From: an uncultured Alistipes sp.
GTDB lineage: Bacteria; Bacteroidota; Bacteroidia; Bacteroidales; Rikenellaceae
Length of the DNA: 64,000 nucleotides
NCBI GenBank assembly: GCA_948442615.1
Contig: CAOJSG010000002.1
Location: 20,289-84,288, forward strand
Reading direction: 5' to 3'
Of this stretch, positions 36,017 through 46,173 are shown in pieces. Each line of letters begins with the position of its first letter. The first letter of the stretch is position 1. The notes under the pieces are model-generated. The model was not told the origin of the DNA. It searched no databases and saw nothing but the letters and a program-made list of their open reading frames with translations. The position numbers and the translations under genes are program-made.

Positions 36017-37366
36017 CTACAGCGTCAGCGGTTCGCCGCGGTAGTAGTCGAGAATCTTGCTCCGGAACACGAACTCGTATTTGGCCTGCACGAGTTCCGA
36101 TTCGGCGCGCTCCATGCGGGTCTTGGCCTCGCCGAAGTCGAAGATCGTCGAACGCCCGGCCTCCGCCTTGCGCTCCTCGTAGGCGAATGCGATCCGTGCC
36201 GAACGGAGCGCCTCGTCCGCCGAGCGGTATTTGGCGAAGGCCGCCTCGGCATTGTAGTAGGCCTGTTCGATCTCCTTGCGCAGCGCCTGCCGGGCTTCGG
36301 TCAGGGCCAGCTCCTGATTCCGCAGTGCGAGGCGTGCCGAACGGATGTTGTTGCGCGAGGCGCGCCGGTTGAAGATGGGGATTTGCACCGACAGCCCGAC
36401 GTATTCGCGGCTGTTGTTGCGCATCTGCGCCCAGAAATGCTCCTTGTCCGCGCTGTAGACCCCCGTGCCGTAGCCGCCCGAGAGCGAGATCGTGGGGTAG
36501 AGCGCCGAGCGGGCGATGTCGACGGCATTCTCGCGGCTCTCGACCCGCAGCAGTTCGGCCCGGATGTGGGGGCGCTCCTGCTCGGCGCGGGCGTAGACGG
36601 CGTCGGGCGATCCCAGCCGGTGCATCGCGTCGACGGCGAGGCTGTCGAGCTGCGGCGTCTCGACGTCGAATCCCGCGGCGCTTTCGCGGTCGAGCGCCTG
36701 GCTCAGGGCCAGCAGCGCCAGCTGCAGGTCGTTGCGGGCCTGGGTCAGCGTCAGTTCGTCTTTGGCCCGGAGCGCCGAACTCTCGTAGAGCGCCGATTCG
36801 GGCTGGCGGCCCGTGGCGACCAGTTCGCGCGAACGCGTCTCCTGGCGGGCGCTCAGGGCGGCCTGGCGTTCGGCGACGCCCTCCAGCTCCCGGGTGTAGA
36901 GTACCTGCAGGTAGAGCGACATGACGTTCACGGCGACATCCTCGCGGATGCGCTCGAGGTCCTGCACGGCGGCCGCGAGGTCGAGCCGGCCCCCTTCGAT
37001 CTGGCGGTTGATCCGGAATCCCTGGAACAGCGGCATCGAGGCCGAGATATTGAGCGATCCCGACTGCTGGTTGTAGTCCTGGTAGGTGTTGTCGCTCGAG
37101 AGCACGCGGCCGAACGAGGCGTCGGCGCCGACCGAAGCGTTCAGGTCGGGCAGCCGGCTGAACCGCGCCGTCGAGAGCTGCACCTCCTGCTCCTGCACGG
37201 CGACCGAGCGCTGCCGCACGGCGATGTTGTGCTCCTGCGCATGGCGGATGCAGTCGTCGAGCGACCACGTGCGGGCGGTCGTGTCCTGTGCGGCGGGTCG
37301 GGTCTGCGCCGCGAGCCGCGGCGCGGCGATCAGGCATGCGAGCAGCATGCAGAGGATTCTTTTCAT
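36017..37366 (-). CDS. TolC family outer-membrane efflux protein
   Basis: This 449-residue protein has a signal peptide (MKRILCMLLACLIAAPRLAAQ) and two outer-membrane efflux (OEP) repeats rich in long helices. WSLDDCIRHAQEHNIAVRQ is the typical entry, SGSLNISASMPLFQGFRINRQ is the strand-forming motif, and SLSVQIPIFNRRASRNN-type sequence marks the second repeat. It forms the trimeric outer-membrane channel of the tripartite pump encoded upstream. It is the last gene of the operon, 8 bp after the adaptor. The ORF-track extension to 38416 is frame shadow of the adaptor gene. Confidence 0.93.
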   Translation of the reverse strand: MKRILCMLLACLIAAPRLAAQTRPAAQDTTARTWSLDDCIRHAQEHNIAVRQRSVAVQEQEVQLSTARFSRLPDLNASVGADASFGRVLSSDNTYQDYNQQSGSLNISASMPLFQGFRINRQIEGGRLDLAAAVQDLERIREDVAVNVMSLYLQVLYTRELEGVAERQAALSARQETRSRELVATGRQPESALYESSALRAKDELTLTQARNDLQLALLALSQALDRESAAGFDVETPQLDSLAVDAMHRLGSPDAVYARAEQERPHIRAELLRVESRENAVDIARSALYPTISLSGGYGTGVYSADKEHFWAQMRNNSREYVGLSVQIPIFNRRASRNNIRSARLALRNQELALTEARQALRKEIEQAYYNAEAAFAKYRSADEALRSARIAFAYEERKAEAGRSTIFDFGEAKTRMERAESELVQAKYEFVFRSKILDYYRGEPLTL

Positions 37367-37374
37367 GGTACGGG

Positions 37375-38487
37375 TCACTGTTTCGGGTTGTCGATGCGGG
37401 CGCCGCGGACACGTTCGTCCGGGGTGACGCCGTCGGTGATCTCGATGTTGATGCCGTCCGACAGGCCGATCCCGACCTTGCGTCGTTCGAAGGTCTGCGG
37501 GTCGGCGCCCTCCGGGCCCGCGAGCACCTGCACGTAGGTGTCGCTCCCCTCGAACTCGATGGTGCTCTCGGGTAGCGTGACGATGCCTTCGCGGCTCTGG
37601 ATCATGATGTTGGCGTTTGCGCTGTAGCCCGCGCGGACGAAGATCGAGTCGGGCACCGCTACGGCCGCCTTCACCTCGAACATCACCACGCCGTTCTCCT
37701 CGGAGGCCTTGGGCGACACGTATTCCAGCCGGGCGTCGAGCTCGACGTTCTGCATCGCGCCGATCGTCAGCTTCACGGGCATGCCGTCGCGGAGCTTGCC
37801 GACGTCCGTTTCGTCGATCTTGCCCCGGAAGAGCATGTCGCCCATGTCGGCCACCGTGGCGATGGTGGTGCCGTCGTTGAACGTGTTGGCCTGGATCACC
37901 GAGTTGCCGACCTTGATCGGCACGTCGAGGATCATGCCGTCGATGGTCGAACGGATCTGGGTGTTGCTCATCTCCTTGTAGCGGCTGGTGATGCCGTTCT
38001 GCACGATCTCGAGGTTGTCGCGCGCGTTTTGCATCTCCTCCTCGGCCTTGGCCAGCGCCGCGAGGCTCTGCTCGAACTCCTCCTGCGAAACGACGCCCTT
38101 TTCGTGCAGCGCCGCCGTGCGCTGGTGCTCGCGGCGGGTCTGGTCGAGCGAGATCGCGGCCACCGACACCCGCGATTCGGCGCTGTTGAGCTGGCCCATT
38201 TCGGGAATCACCTTCACCAGGGCGATGATGTCGCCCTTGCGCACGGTCTGTCCGGCCTCCTTGCGCACCTCGGAGACGATGCCCGAGATCTGGGGTTTGA
38301 TGAGCACCTCGTCGCGCGGTTCGACCTTGCCCGTGGCCACGACGAACTGGCGGATGGTGTCGATCTTGGGCTGCACCACGGCGTAGACGATCTTCACCGG
38401 ACGCGTCTTTTGCCACAGGAACCAGAACGTGCCCAGCAACAGCAGGGCGAACAGCAGGGCTGCGGCGATCTTCAGAATTCTTTTCAT
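37375..38487 (-). CDS. HlyD/MacA-like periplasmic adaptor
   Basis: This 370-residue membrane-fusion protein has one N-terminal helix (MKRILKIAAALLFALLLLGTFWFLW). A lipoyl-like half is GKVEPRDEVLIKPQISGIVSEVRKEAGQTVRKGDIIALV, a coiled-coil hairpin spans about residues 95-170, and a second lipoyl part and beta-barrel follow (DGMILDVPIKVGNSVIQANTFNDGTTIATVADM). It links the MacB-like permeases to TolC. The start at 38487 is chosen because it opens directly on the signal-anchor; the 11 extra residues of the ORF track fall in the spacer. It lies about 58 bp from the upstream permease. Confidence 0.93.
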   Translation of the reverse strand: MKRILKIAAALLFALLLLGTFWFLWQKTRPVKIVYAVVQPKIDTIRQFVVATGKVEPRDEVLIKPQISGIVSEVRKEAGQTVRKGDIIALVKVIPEMGQLNSAESRVSVAAISLDQTRREHQRTAALHEKGVVSQEEFEQSLAALAKAEEEMQNARDNLEIVQNGITSRYKEMSNTQIRSTIDGMILDVPIKVGNSVIQANTFNDGTTIATVADMGDMLFRGKIDETDVGKLRDGMPVKLTIGAMQNVELDARLEYVSPKASEENGVVMFEVKAAVAVPDSIFVRAGYSANANIMIQSREGIVTLPESTIEFEGSDTYVQVLAGPEGADPQTFERRKVGIGLSDGINIEITDGVTPDERVRGARIDNPKQ

Positions 38488-38545
38488 AGGGGTTCGTATT
38501 GATTTTTCCGATTGTTGCATGCGGTTTCGGGGGCTTTCGGCGGCG

Positions 38546-39805
38546 TCACTCCTCGCGGATGGCGTCGACGGCTTTGATGTGCAGGGCGCGGGTCGCGGGG
38601 ATGATGCCCGCGACGAGGCTCCCCGCCACCAGGATGGCCAGTGCGAGCAGCCCCGTGCCGAACGAGATCTGCCACGAGATGTCGGTGCCCTCCTGCGCGA
38701 CGGTCACCAGCTGGTAGTAGATGCGGTCGGCTGCGGAGAGCACGCCCACGGCGGCCGTCAGCCCCAGCACGCCGGCGATGAACGTCAGCACGAAGCTCTC
38801 GGAGAGGATCTGCGACAGGATCGTGGCCGGCGAGGCCCCCAGCGCGCGGCGGATGCCGATCTCCTGCGTGCGCTCCTTGACGAGCACCAGCATGATGTTG
38901 CTGATGCCGACGATGCCCGCCAGCAGCGTCCCCAGGCCGACGAACCAGGTCAGCAGCGAGATGCCGCGGAAGAGGCTCTGGATCTTGGCGAAGAATTCGG
39001 CCGTGGACATGACCCAGACGGCCTTCTCGTCGTCGGGCGAGATGAGGTGGCGGGCGAAGAGCTTCTCCTTGCAGGCCTTCTCGACCGCGGCGCTCGGCGT
39101 GTCGTCGTAGCCCGCGACGGCGAGCATGTGGATCTGGCGGCCCCGGCGGTACATCTGCTGGGCCAGCGAGATCGGCACCACGGCCGTGCGCTCCACGTCG
39201 CTGAAGGTGACGAACGAACTCTGGCGCTTCATCACGCCGACGACCGTGAAGTAGCTGTCGTTCATCTTGATGACCTTTCCCGTCGGATCGCCGCCGCCCG
39301 GAAAGAGGTCTTTCCAGAGCTGCGTGCCGATGACGCACACCTTGCGACGCTGGACGAGGTCCACGTCGTTGACGAACCGGCCGTAGAGGATCTTCTGCGG
39401 GTTGATCCGCTGATAGTCGGGCGAGTAGCCCATGAGCGTGTAGTCGCCCTTTCGGCTGTCGTGGCTGCAGTGGACCTCGCCGCCCCAGAAGATTCCGGCG
39501 GCGTAGCGCACCTCGTCCAGCGTGCGGACCGTCTCCACGTCGTCGTTGTCCATCTGCCACCAGCGGTTGACCGGCATGCCGCGGTAGGGCACCGAGGTCT
39601 GCACGGCCTGCATCAGGACCGTATTGGTGGTGCTTTCGCCCAGCTGCGCGCGGAAGAGCCGCCCCAGCCCCAGCCCCGCGCCCAGCAGCACGATGAGCAT
39701 GAAGATGCCCCAGAATACGCCCAGTGCGGTCATGACGCTGCGTCGGCGGTTGCGGGTGATGGTTTGCCAGATTTCGTTCCAGCGGTCGGTGTCGAAGAAT
39801 CTCAT
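38546..39805 (-). CDS. MacB-like ABC transporter permease
   Basis: This 419-residue permease has one N-terminal helix (SVMTALGVFWGIFMLIVLLGAGLGLG), a large periplasmic MacB core domain, and a C-terminal FtsX unit with three helices. The hallmark NIMLVLVKERTQEIGIRRALGAS coupling sequence touches the ATPase. It transmits ATP-driven mechanical motion rather than forming a classic channel. It is paired with the paralogous permease directly upstream (5-bp gap). With the ATPase, adaptor and TolC it makes a MacAB-TolC-like pump for an unknown substrate (peptides, lipids or drugs in known cases). Confidence 0.92.
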   Translation of the reverse strand: MRFFDTDRWNEIWQTITRNRRRSVMTALGVFWGIFMLIVLLGAGLGLGRLFRAQLGESTTNTVLMQAVQTSVPYRGMPVNRWWQMDNDDVETVRTLDEVRYAAGIFWGGEVHCSHDSRKGDYTLMGYSPDYQRINPQKILYGRFVNDVDLVQRRKVCVIGTQLWKDLFPGGGDPTGKVIKMNDSYFTVVGVMKRQSSFVTFSDVERTAVVPISLAQQMYRRGRQIHMLAVAGYDDTPSAAVEKACKEKLFARHLISPDDEKAVWVMSTAEFFAKIQSLFRGISLLTWFVGLGTLLAGIVGISNIMLVLVKERTQEIGIRRALGASPATILSQILSESFVLTFIAGVLGLTAAVGVLSAADRIYYQLVTVAQEGTDISWQISFGTGLLALAILVAGSLVAGIIPATRALHIKAVDAIREE

Positions 39806-39810
39806 GGCCT

Positions 39811-41069
39811 CTATTTGTTATGACGCAGCGCATCGATGGTTTTGAGCCGGGCGGCCCTGCGGGCGGGGATGTAGCCGGCGATCAGCCCCGCGACGACCAG
39901 CACGACCGTGGCGCTCACGGCCACCGAGAGGTCGAGCGTGGGATCGAGGAAGATCGTGGGGGCGAAGCCTGCGCCGTCGGTCTCGGCGGGACGGTGGGTG
40001 ATGACGTAGTCCACGGCCTCCATGGCCGCCACGCCCAGCACCATGCCGATGTAGCCGAAGAAGGCTGTCACCAGCACCGATTCGGTGAGGATCAGCCGGA
40101 TGATCGACGCGGGTTTGGCGCCGAGCGCCTTGCGGATGCCGAATTCGGCCGTGCGCTCGGTGACCGTCACCAGCATGATGTTGCTCACGCCGACGATGCC
40201 GGCCAGCAGCGTGCCCAGGCCGATGATCCACACGAAGAGCGCGATGCCGCGGAAAACAGTGGACATGGTCTTGTAGCGCTCCATGTTGTTGTTGAGCCAC
40301 AGGGCGCTTTCGTCCGTGGGGTCGAAGTGGTGCTCGGCCGAGAGACGGCGCACCACGCGTTTCTCGAACGCCTCCATCGCCGCATCGGTCTCGATGCCTT
40401 CGATCGTGAAGACGGCGTTGTTGACCACCGGATCGTTGGCGGCGTAGAGGAGCTGGCCCGTGGTCAGCGGGATGTAGCAGGAGGCGCCCGAGCGGTTGGC
40501 GTCCGCCTCGTAGATGCCCACCACGGTGAAGGTGCTGTTGTCGATGCGGAGCGGGGCGCCCAGCGGGTCGCGGTCGGGGAAGAGCACCGGGACCATCTGA
40601 GTCGGGATGACCGCCACCTTGCGGTAGAGGCGGATGTCCGACTCGTCGACGAAGCGGCCGCGCACGACGTTCACCCCTTCGATCCGGCGGATCTTGGGCA
40701 GCGAGCCGCGCAGGAAGATCTTCATGAACCGGGTGCCGCTGCTGGCGTTGCGGTCGTTGAACCACGAGTTGGCGGCCATTTCGCGCACTTCGGGGAACTC
40801 GCGGACGAGAATCTCCAGGTCGCTGTTGCGCAGCGTGATGCGGCGGCCCTTGTTGTAGCCCATCCAGGGTTTGGAGGTCCATCCGCCGTAGAGGTCGATC
40901 GAATTCACGGCGTAGGAGCCGAAGTTGGAGATCACGCCGTGCTGCAGTCCGTTGCCCGAGCCGAGCAGGATCACCAGCATGAAGATGCCCCACGCCACGG
41001 AGAATCCCGTCAGGAACGTGCGCAGCTTGTTGCGCCGGACCGAGGTCCCTATTTCCAGCAGCAGCTCTC

Positions 41070-41073
<4 letters not shown>
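39811..41073 (-). CDS. MacB-like ABC transporter permease (second)
   Basis: This 420-residue paralogue of the downstream permease has the same plan: [43 protein letters not shown], a MacB core domain and a C-terminal FtsX unit with NIMLVTVTERTAEFGIRKALGAKPASII. The two permeases probably form a heterodimer with two copies of the ATPase. It overlaps the ATPase gene by 4 bp (ATGA), so it is translationally coupled. The ORF-track extension to 41364 is shadow of the ATPase gene. Confidence 0.92.
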
Positions 41074-41759
<686 letters not shown>

Positions 41760-41827
41760 GAGGCGGTATGGGGTTGTTTGAGAGACGCTTGTCGTGAGGT
41801 CCAACGCGAAATGCGTCAATAATATTG

Positions 41828-41858
41828 CAAAGGTAACGGAATATTTTTGCAAAACAAA
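41828..41858 (-). promoter_or_regulatory. Bacteroidota promoter of the efflux operon
   Basis: On the minus strand TTTG (41855-41858), 19 bp, then TACCTTTG (41828-41835) matches the Bacteroidota sigma-ABfr consensus. It predicts a leader of about 60 nt before the ATPase start. Confidence 0.75.
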
Positions 41859-41859
41859 T

Positions 41860-41977
41860 AAATTTTATCGTTTTTCGATAAAATATTCTTTTCCCGCAAT
41901 ATATTTGGAAGGTATTTTCCGGCGGTCCATGGTCATTCGTTGCGGTGCGGCGGCGCGAAAATACCCCGAAATGGGGA
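41860..41977. other. Divergent intergenic region, efflux operon and TonB receptor
   Basis: Central part of the 339-bp gap between the ATPase and receptor genes. It is AT-rich on the left and GC-rich on the right, and is flanked by the two divergent promoters listed separately. I see no further operator-like repeat. Confidence 0.5.
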
Positions 41978-42008
41978 TTGTGCGGCGGTGCGGCGCGCGG
42001 TATTTTTG
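41978..42008 (+). promoter_or_regulatory. Bacteroidota promoter of the TonB receptor operon
   Basis: TTG (41978-41980), 20 bp, then TATTTTTG (42001-42008) fits the consensus. It predicts a leader of about 84 nt before the ATG at 42099. Confidence 0.7.
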
Positions 42009-42098
42009 CACCCGGATAGATTCCGAAAATGAAAAATGTCGGCGGAATGTACGATTTATCCGATATTTTTTACTATATTTCGGAGCCATGACAATCCT

Positions 42099-44936
42099 AT
42101 GAAAAGACTTTTACTGCTGTTGTTGAGTGCGGTCGTGCCGCTGGCGTTGCATGCGCAGCGATACGACGTATCGGGAACGGTCCTGGTCAAGGGTACCGCG
42201 AAACCGATCGGGCAGGCGGTGGTCGAACTGCCACACGACGGGCTGTGGGCGGTGGCCGACAACGACGGCCGTTTCACCGTGCACGGCGTGCCGCGCGGAA
42301 AGAACGAGTTCGTGGTGTCGTGTCTGGGCTATGTCACCACGGTCTGCGAGGTGGAGGTGACCGGCCGCACCGATTCGCTGCGGCTCTATGCTCCGGAGGA
42401 CAACCTCACGCTGGAGAGCGTGGTGGTGACGGCCAAGGAGGCGCCCAACGCCATGTCCACGTCGCGGACCATCGGTTCGAACGCGCTCGATCACCTGCAG
42501 GTCGTCGATGCGTCGGACATCTCCTCGCTGCTGCCCGGCGGCAAGACGGCCAATCCCGATCTGACGTCGGCCAACGAGGCGAAATTTTCGCTGCGCAGCG
42601 GCGGCTCCACGGCCGGCAACGCCCAGTTCGGCACGGCCGTCGAGGTGGACGGCGTGCGGCTGTCGACCAACGCCTCGATGGGCGATCCGTCGGGCGCGAG
42701 CACGCGCAACATCGCCTCGTCGAACATCGAGGAGGTGGAGGTGATCACGGGCGTGCCCTCGGCCGAGTACGGCGACATCTCGTCGGGCATCGTCCGCATC
42801 TCGACCCGCAAGGGCCGCACGCCCTATACGATCGTGATGGCGACCAATCCCAATACCAAGCAGATCTCCGTGTCGAAGGGCTTCGACCTGGGGCGCGAGC
42901 GCGGCGTGCTGAACGCCAACCTGGAGTATACGCGCGCCACGAAGAACCCGGTCTCGCCCTATACCTCCTATACGCGCCGGAGCCTGTCGCTCAACTACCA
43001 GCGTACGTTCCGCAAGGTGCTGCGCTTCAACTTCGGCGTGACGGGCAACCTCGGCGGCATGAACAGCGAGGACGATCCCGACGCCTTCGTGGGCGACTAC
43101 GAGAAGCGGCGCGACAACGCCCTGCGCTCGAACGTGTCGCTCAAGTGGCTGCTCGACAAACGCTGGATCACGAACATCGACTTCTCGGCCTCGCTCAACT
43201 ACGAGGACGACCTGTCGGAGGTGCGCAAATACAACTCGGCCACTTCGCCGGCGCCGGCCGTGCACAGCACCGAGGAGGGATATTTCGTGGCGCAGATGCT
43301 GCCCACGACCTATTTCTCCAAGCAGCTGGTCGATTCGAAAGAGCTGGACTACGCCGCCAACCTCAAGGCCACGTGGGTGCGCAGCTGGGGCGGCGTCCGC
43401 AGCAGCGCCAAGGCGGGCGTCGCCTGGACGGCCAACGGCAACGTGGGTGCGGGCGAGTACTATGCCGACCCCGCGCTGGCCAAGGACGGCTACCGCCCGC
43501 GCCCCTATACCGACATACCCTATATGCACAACCTGGCCGGATACGTCGAGGAGACGCTGACCCTGCCGCTGGGCAAGGCGTCGCTGCAGCTGATGGCCGG
43601 CCTGCGGGCCGAGAAGACCTATATCGCCGGCTCGATGTACGACCGGACGGCCAACCTCTCGCCGCGTCTGAATCTGAAGCTGCACCTGTCGGACCGTCTG
43701 TCGCTGCGTGCCGGCTGGGGCATCACCGAGAAGCTGCCTTCGTTCAATATCCTTTACCCCCCCCCGCAATACAGGGATACGCGCATCTTCAGCGCGTCGT
43801 ACGGCTCGCAGAACCTCTACGTCTACCATACGCAGCCCTACACCACGCTCTATAACCCCGATCTGCGCTGGCAGCGCAACCGCAACGCCGAGGTGGGCGC
43901 GGAGTTCGAAGCGGCCGGGATGCGGGTCTCGCTGGTGGGCTATTTCAACCGGACGAGCTATCCGTTCACGCTCGAGTCGGAGTACGATCCGTTCACTTAC
44001 CGCATGGGGTCGGTCCCCGCGACGCTGCCCGACGGCACGCCCTATGCGTTTCCGTCCAATCCGCGGTTCAAGCTCGACCGACAGACGGGCGAGATCTTCG
44101 TGCGCGACGCCGATGCGCCCGACCGGGGCTGGGTGGCGATGAACTCCGTCGAGCGCCGGACCTTCGTGCGGAACACCTTCCAGGCGAACAGCTCGCCCGT
44201 CGACCGCATGGGACTGGAGTTCGTCGTGGACTTCCCCGAAATCAGACCCGTGCGCACCCAGCTGCGGCTCGACGGGACCTACGGCTATACGCGCTACGTC
44301 GAGGAGGGCGAGGCGTGGTACTACCCCTCGGTGACGCTGCGCGGCGAGCCCTATCCCTACGTGGGCGTCTATCCCGACAACGGCGGCTCGGCGACGGTCA
44401 CCTACAACGGCCGCGAAACCCACCGGCTCGATGCCAATCTGACCGCCATCACCCGCATTCCGTCGATCCGCATGGTCGTCACGCTGCGCCTGGAGGCGTC
44501 GCTGCTCTACCGTTCGCAGAACCTCTCGCTCTACGACGGCAAGACCTGGGCCTACACGGTGACGGACGACGGCACGAAGACCCCCACGGGCGGCAATATC
44601 TACGACGGCGGAAGCTACACGGCGATGCGGCCGATCGCCTACGTCGATCTCGACGGCCGGCGCCGCCCCTTCACGCAGGCCGAGGCCGACAACCCCGACT
44701 TCGCCCCGCTGATCCTCCAGTCGGCCAACGCCTACCAGTTCGCCGCCGACGGCTACGATCCCTACTTTTCGGCCAATCTGAGCGTCACGAAGGAGATCGG
44801 CGACCATGTCTCCGTGTCGTTCTACGCCAACAACTTCACCAATGCGCGCACCGCGGTGAAGTACTATGCCACGGGGGTCCGTCAGATTCTGACGCCCCGC
44901 TTCTTCTACGGTCTGACGGTGCGCCTGAAATTCTGA
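42099..44936 (+). CDS. TonB-dependent outer-membrane receptor, C9 tract
   Basis: This 945-residue receptor has a signal peptide (MKRLLLLLLSAVVPLALHAQ) and a CarboxypepD-regulatory-like domain (YDVSGTVLVKGTAKPIGQAVVELPHDG, about residues 20-105). A plug follows with SVVVTAKEAPNAMSTSRTIGSNAL and IEEVEVITGVPSAEYGDISSGIVRISTRKG, then a 22-strand-type barrel ending in GLTVRLKF. No SusD partner is encoded nearby. It starts at 42099 after a promoter at 41978-42008. A run of nine C (43757-43765, codon about 553, Tyr-Pro-Pro-Pro) lies mid-barrel and could switch expression. The ligand is unknown. Confidence 0.92.
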   Translation: MKRLLLLLLSAVVPLALHAQRYDVSGTVLVKGTAKPIGQAVVELPHDGLWAVADNDGRFTVHGVPRGKNEFVVSCLGYVTTVCEVEVTGRTDSLRLYAPEDNLTLESVVVTAKEAPNAMSTSRTIGSNALDHLQVVDASDISSLLPGGKTANPDLTSANEAKFSLRSGGSTAGNAQFGTAVEVDGVRLSTNASMGDPSGASTRNIASSNIEEVEVITGVPSAEYGDISSGIVRISTRKGRTPYTIVMATNPNTKQISVSKGFDLGRERGVLNANLEYTRATKNPVSPYTSYTRRSLSLNYQRTFRKVLRFNFGVTGNLGGMNSEDDPDAFVGDYEKRRDNALRSNVSLKWLLDKRWITNIDFSASLNYEDDLSEVRKYNSATSPAPAVHSTEEGYFVAQMLPTTYFSKQLVDSKELDYAANLKATWVRSWGGVRSSAKAGVAWTANGNVGAGEYYADPALAKDGYRPRPYTDIPYMHNLAGYVEETLTLPLGKASLQLMAGLRAEKTYIAGSMYDRTANLSPRLNLKLHLSDRLSLRAGWGITEKLPSFNILYPPPQYRDTRIFSASYGSQNLYVYHTQPYTTLYNPDLRWQRNRNAEVGAEFEAAGMRVSLVGYFNRTSYPFTLESEYDPFTYRMGSVPATLPDGTPYAFPSNPRFKLDRQTGEIFVRDADAPDRGWVAMNSVERRTFVRNTFQANSSPVDRMGLEFVVDFPEIRPVRTQLRLDGTYGYTRYVEEGEAWYYPSVTLRGEPYPYVGVYPDNGGSATVTYNGRETHRLDANLTAITRIPSIRMVVTLRLEASLLYRSQNLSLYDGKTWAYTVTDDGTKTPTGGNIYDGGSYTAMRPIAYVDLDGRRRPFTQAEADNPDFAPLILQSANAYQFAADGYDPYFSANLSVTKEIGDHVSVSFYANNFTNARTAVKYYATGVRQILTPRFFYGLTVRLKF
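43757..43765 (+). repeat. C9 homopolymer tract in TonB receptor gene
   Basis: Nine consecutive C bases within TAC CCC CCC CCG. It is the only homopolymer of this length that I see in the high-GC part of the window. Confidence 0.9.
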
Positions 44937-44940
44937 TGCG

Positions 44941-46173
44941 ATGAAACGAACGATACCGATCTTATTGCTGAGCCTGCTCTTCGCGGCATGCACCTCGTTC
45001 GGCGACGATGCCTACGAGGGCGACGTGCACCGGCTCGTCGTGCAGGCGGCCTATCCCGCCGGGTGGGAGACGCACCTGCGCGCCGGCGTGGAGGTGCGCG
45101 TGAGCGAAGTGAGTGCGGGCATCGGCTACACGTCGACCACCGACGAGCGCGGCGTCGCCGAGTTCCGGCTGGCCAACGGCATCTACCGCGTCGCGGTCTC
45201 CGACCGGCCGCTGCCTACGGCCGTCTTCAACGGGTCGGCCGAACGCGTGCAGGTGATCGACGCCGACCGGCAGCTCACGTTGCCGCTGACCTATTCGCGC
45301 ACGAGCGCGCTGGTCATCAAGGAGATCTACTGCGGCGGCTGTTCGCGGGCGCCCGAGCAGGGGACCTTCAACTACGATCAGTACGTCATCCTGCACAACA
45401 ACAGCGCCGAGACCGTCTACCTCGACGGCCTGTGCTTCGGCTGCGCCGATCCGTACAACTCGACGGCCGGCGGCGGCAACGTGTGGGTGGATATCGATCC
45501 GGATACGGGCGAGACGGTCTTCCCCGGCTACGTCCCCGTCATCCAGGCCGTCTGGCAGTTCAGCGGCGGGGGGCGGGACTTCCCGCTGGCGCCCGGGGCC
45601 GATGCGGTCATCTCGATCAACGGCGCCCTGGACCATGCGGCCCAGTATCCGCAGTCGGTGAATCTGAACCGCGAAGCCTATTTCGTCCTCTACAACGAGG
45701 CCGAATTCCCCAATACGAGCTACCATCCCACCCCCGGCGACCGGATCCTGCGGTCGCACTATCTGCGGGTCGCCGCCAAGCTGGGGCAGGCGAACGCCTA
45801 CACCTATTCGCAGAACTCGCCTGCGACGGTGATCTTCCGTCCGGTGGGGATGACGATCGACGAGTTCCTGGCCGATCCGGCCAACGTGCGGCAGAAGCCC
45901 GGTTCGGCCGTCGACCGCTGCGCGCTGGTGCCCGAGGCGTGGATCGAGGACGGCGTGGAGGTCTTCGCTACGCCGTCGGATCGCGTCAAGCGTCTCTCGG
46001 CCGAGGTGGATGCGGGATTCGCCGTGCTGAGCGAGACCAAGAAGAGCCACACCGTGCACCGGCATCTCGACGAGGAGGCCACGGCCGAGGCGGGCTACGA
46101 GGTCTATGTCGATACGAACAATTCGTCGAACGACTTCTACGAGCGTGCGACCCAATCCCTGCGCGACCTATGA
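44941..46173 (+). CDS. DUF4876-type lipoprotein
   Basis: This 410-residue surface or periplasmic lipoprotein begins MKRTIPILLLSLLFAACTSFGDD with a lipobox at Cys. An N-terminal beta-sandwich with a transthyretin-like pattern (VEVRVSEVSAGIGYTSTTDERGVAEFRLANGIYRVAVSD) precedes a larger domain with KEIYCGGCSRAPEQGTFNYDQYVILHNNS and a second Cys pair (FGCADPYNSTAGGGN). This fits DUF4876 of Bacteroidetes, which is commonly next to a TonB receptor and a DUF6850 barrel. The function is unknown. It starts 4 bp after the receptor and overlaps the next gene by 4 bp. Confidence 0.82.
   Translation: MKRTIPILLLSLLFAACTSFGDDAYEGDVHRLVVQAAYPAGWETHLRAGVEVRVSEVSAGIGYTSTTDERGVAEFRLANGIYRVAVSDRPLPTAVFNGSAERVQVIDADRQLTLPLTYSRTSALVIKEIYCGGCSRAPEQGTFNYDQYVILHNNSAETVYLDGLCFGCADPYNSTAGGGNVWVDIDPDTGETVFPGYVPVIQAVWQFSGGGRDFPLAPGADAVISINGALDHAAQYPQSVNLNREAYFVLYNEAEFPNTSYHPTPGDRILRSHYLRVAAKLGQANAYTYSQNSPATVIFRPVGMTIDEFLADPANVRQKPGSAVDRCALVPEAWIEDGVEVFATPSDRVKRLSAEVDAGFAVLSETKKSHTVHRHLDEEATAEAGYEVYVDTNNSSNDFYERATQSLRDL

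Noticed and set aside
33816-37412. Single ORF of 1198 residues on the minus strand
   Set aside because: Only 33816-35477 is the transporter; the rest is open frame through a GC-rich spacer and antisense-frame shadow of the TolC gene.
44988-46169. Upstream extension of the DUF6850 ORF
   Set aside because: This stretch overlaps the DUF4876 lipoprotein in another frame; a signal peptide begins at 46170 with a coupled ATGA start.
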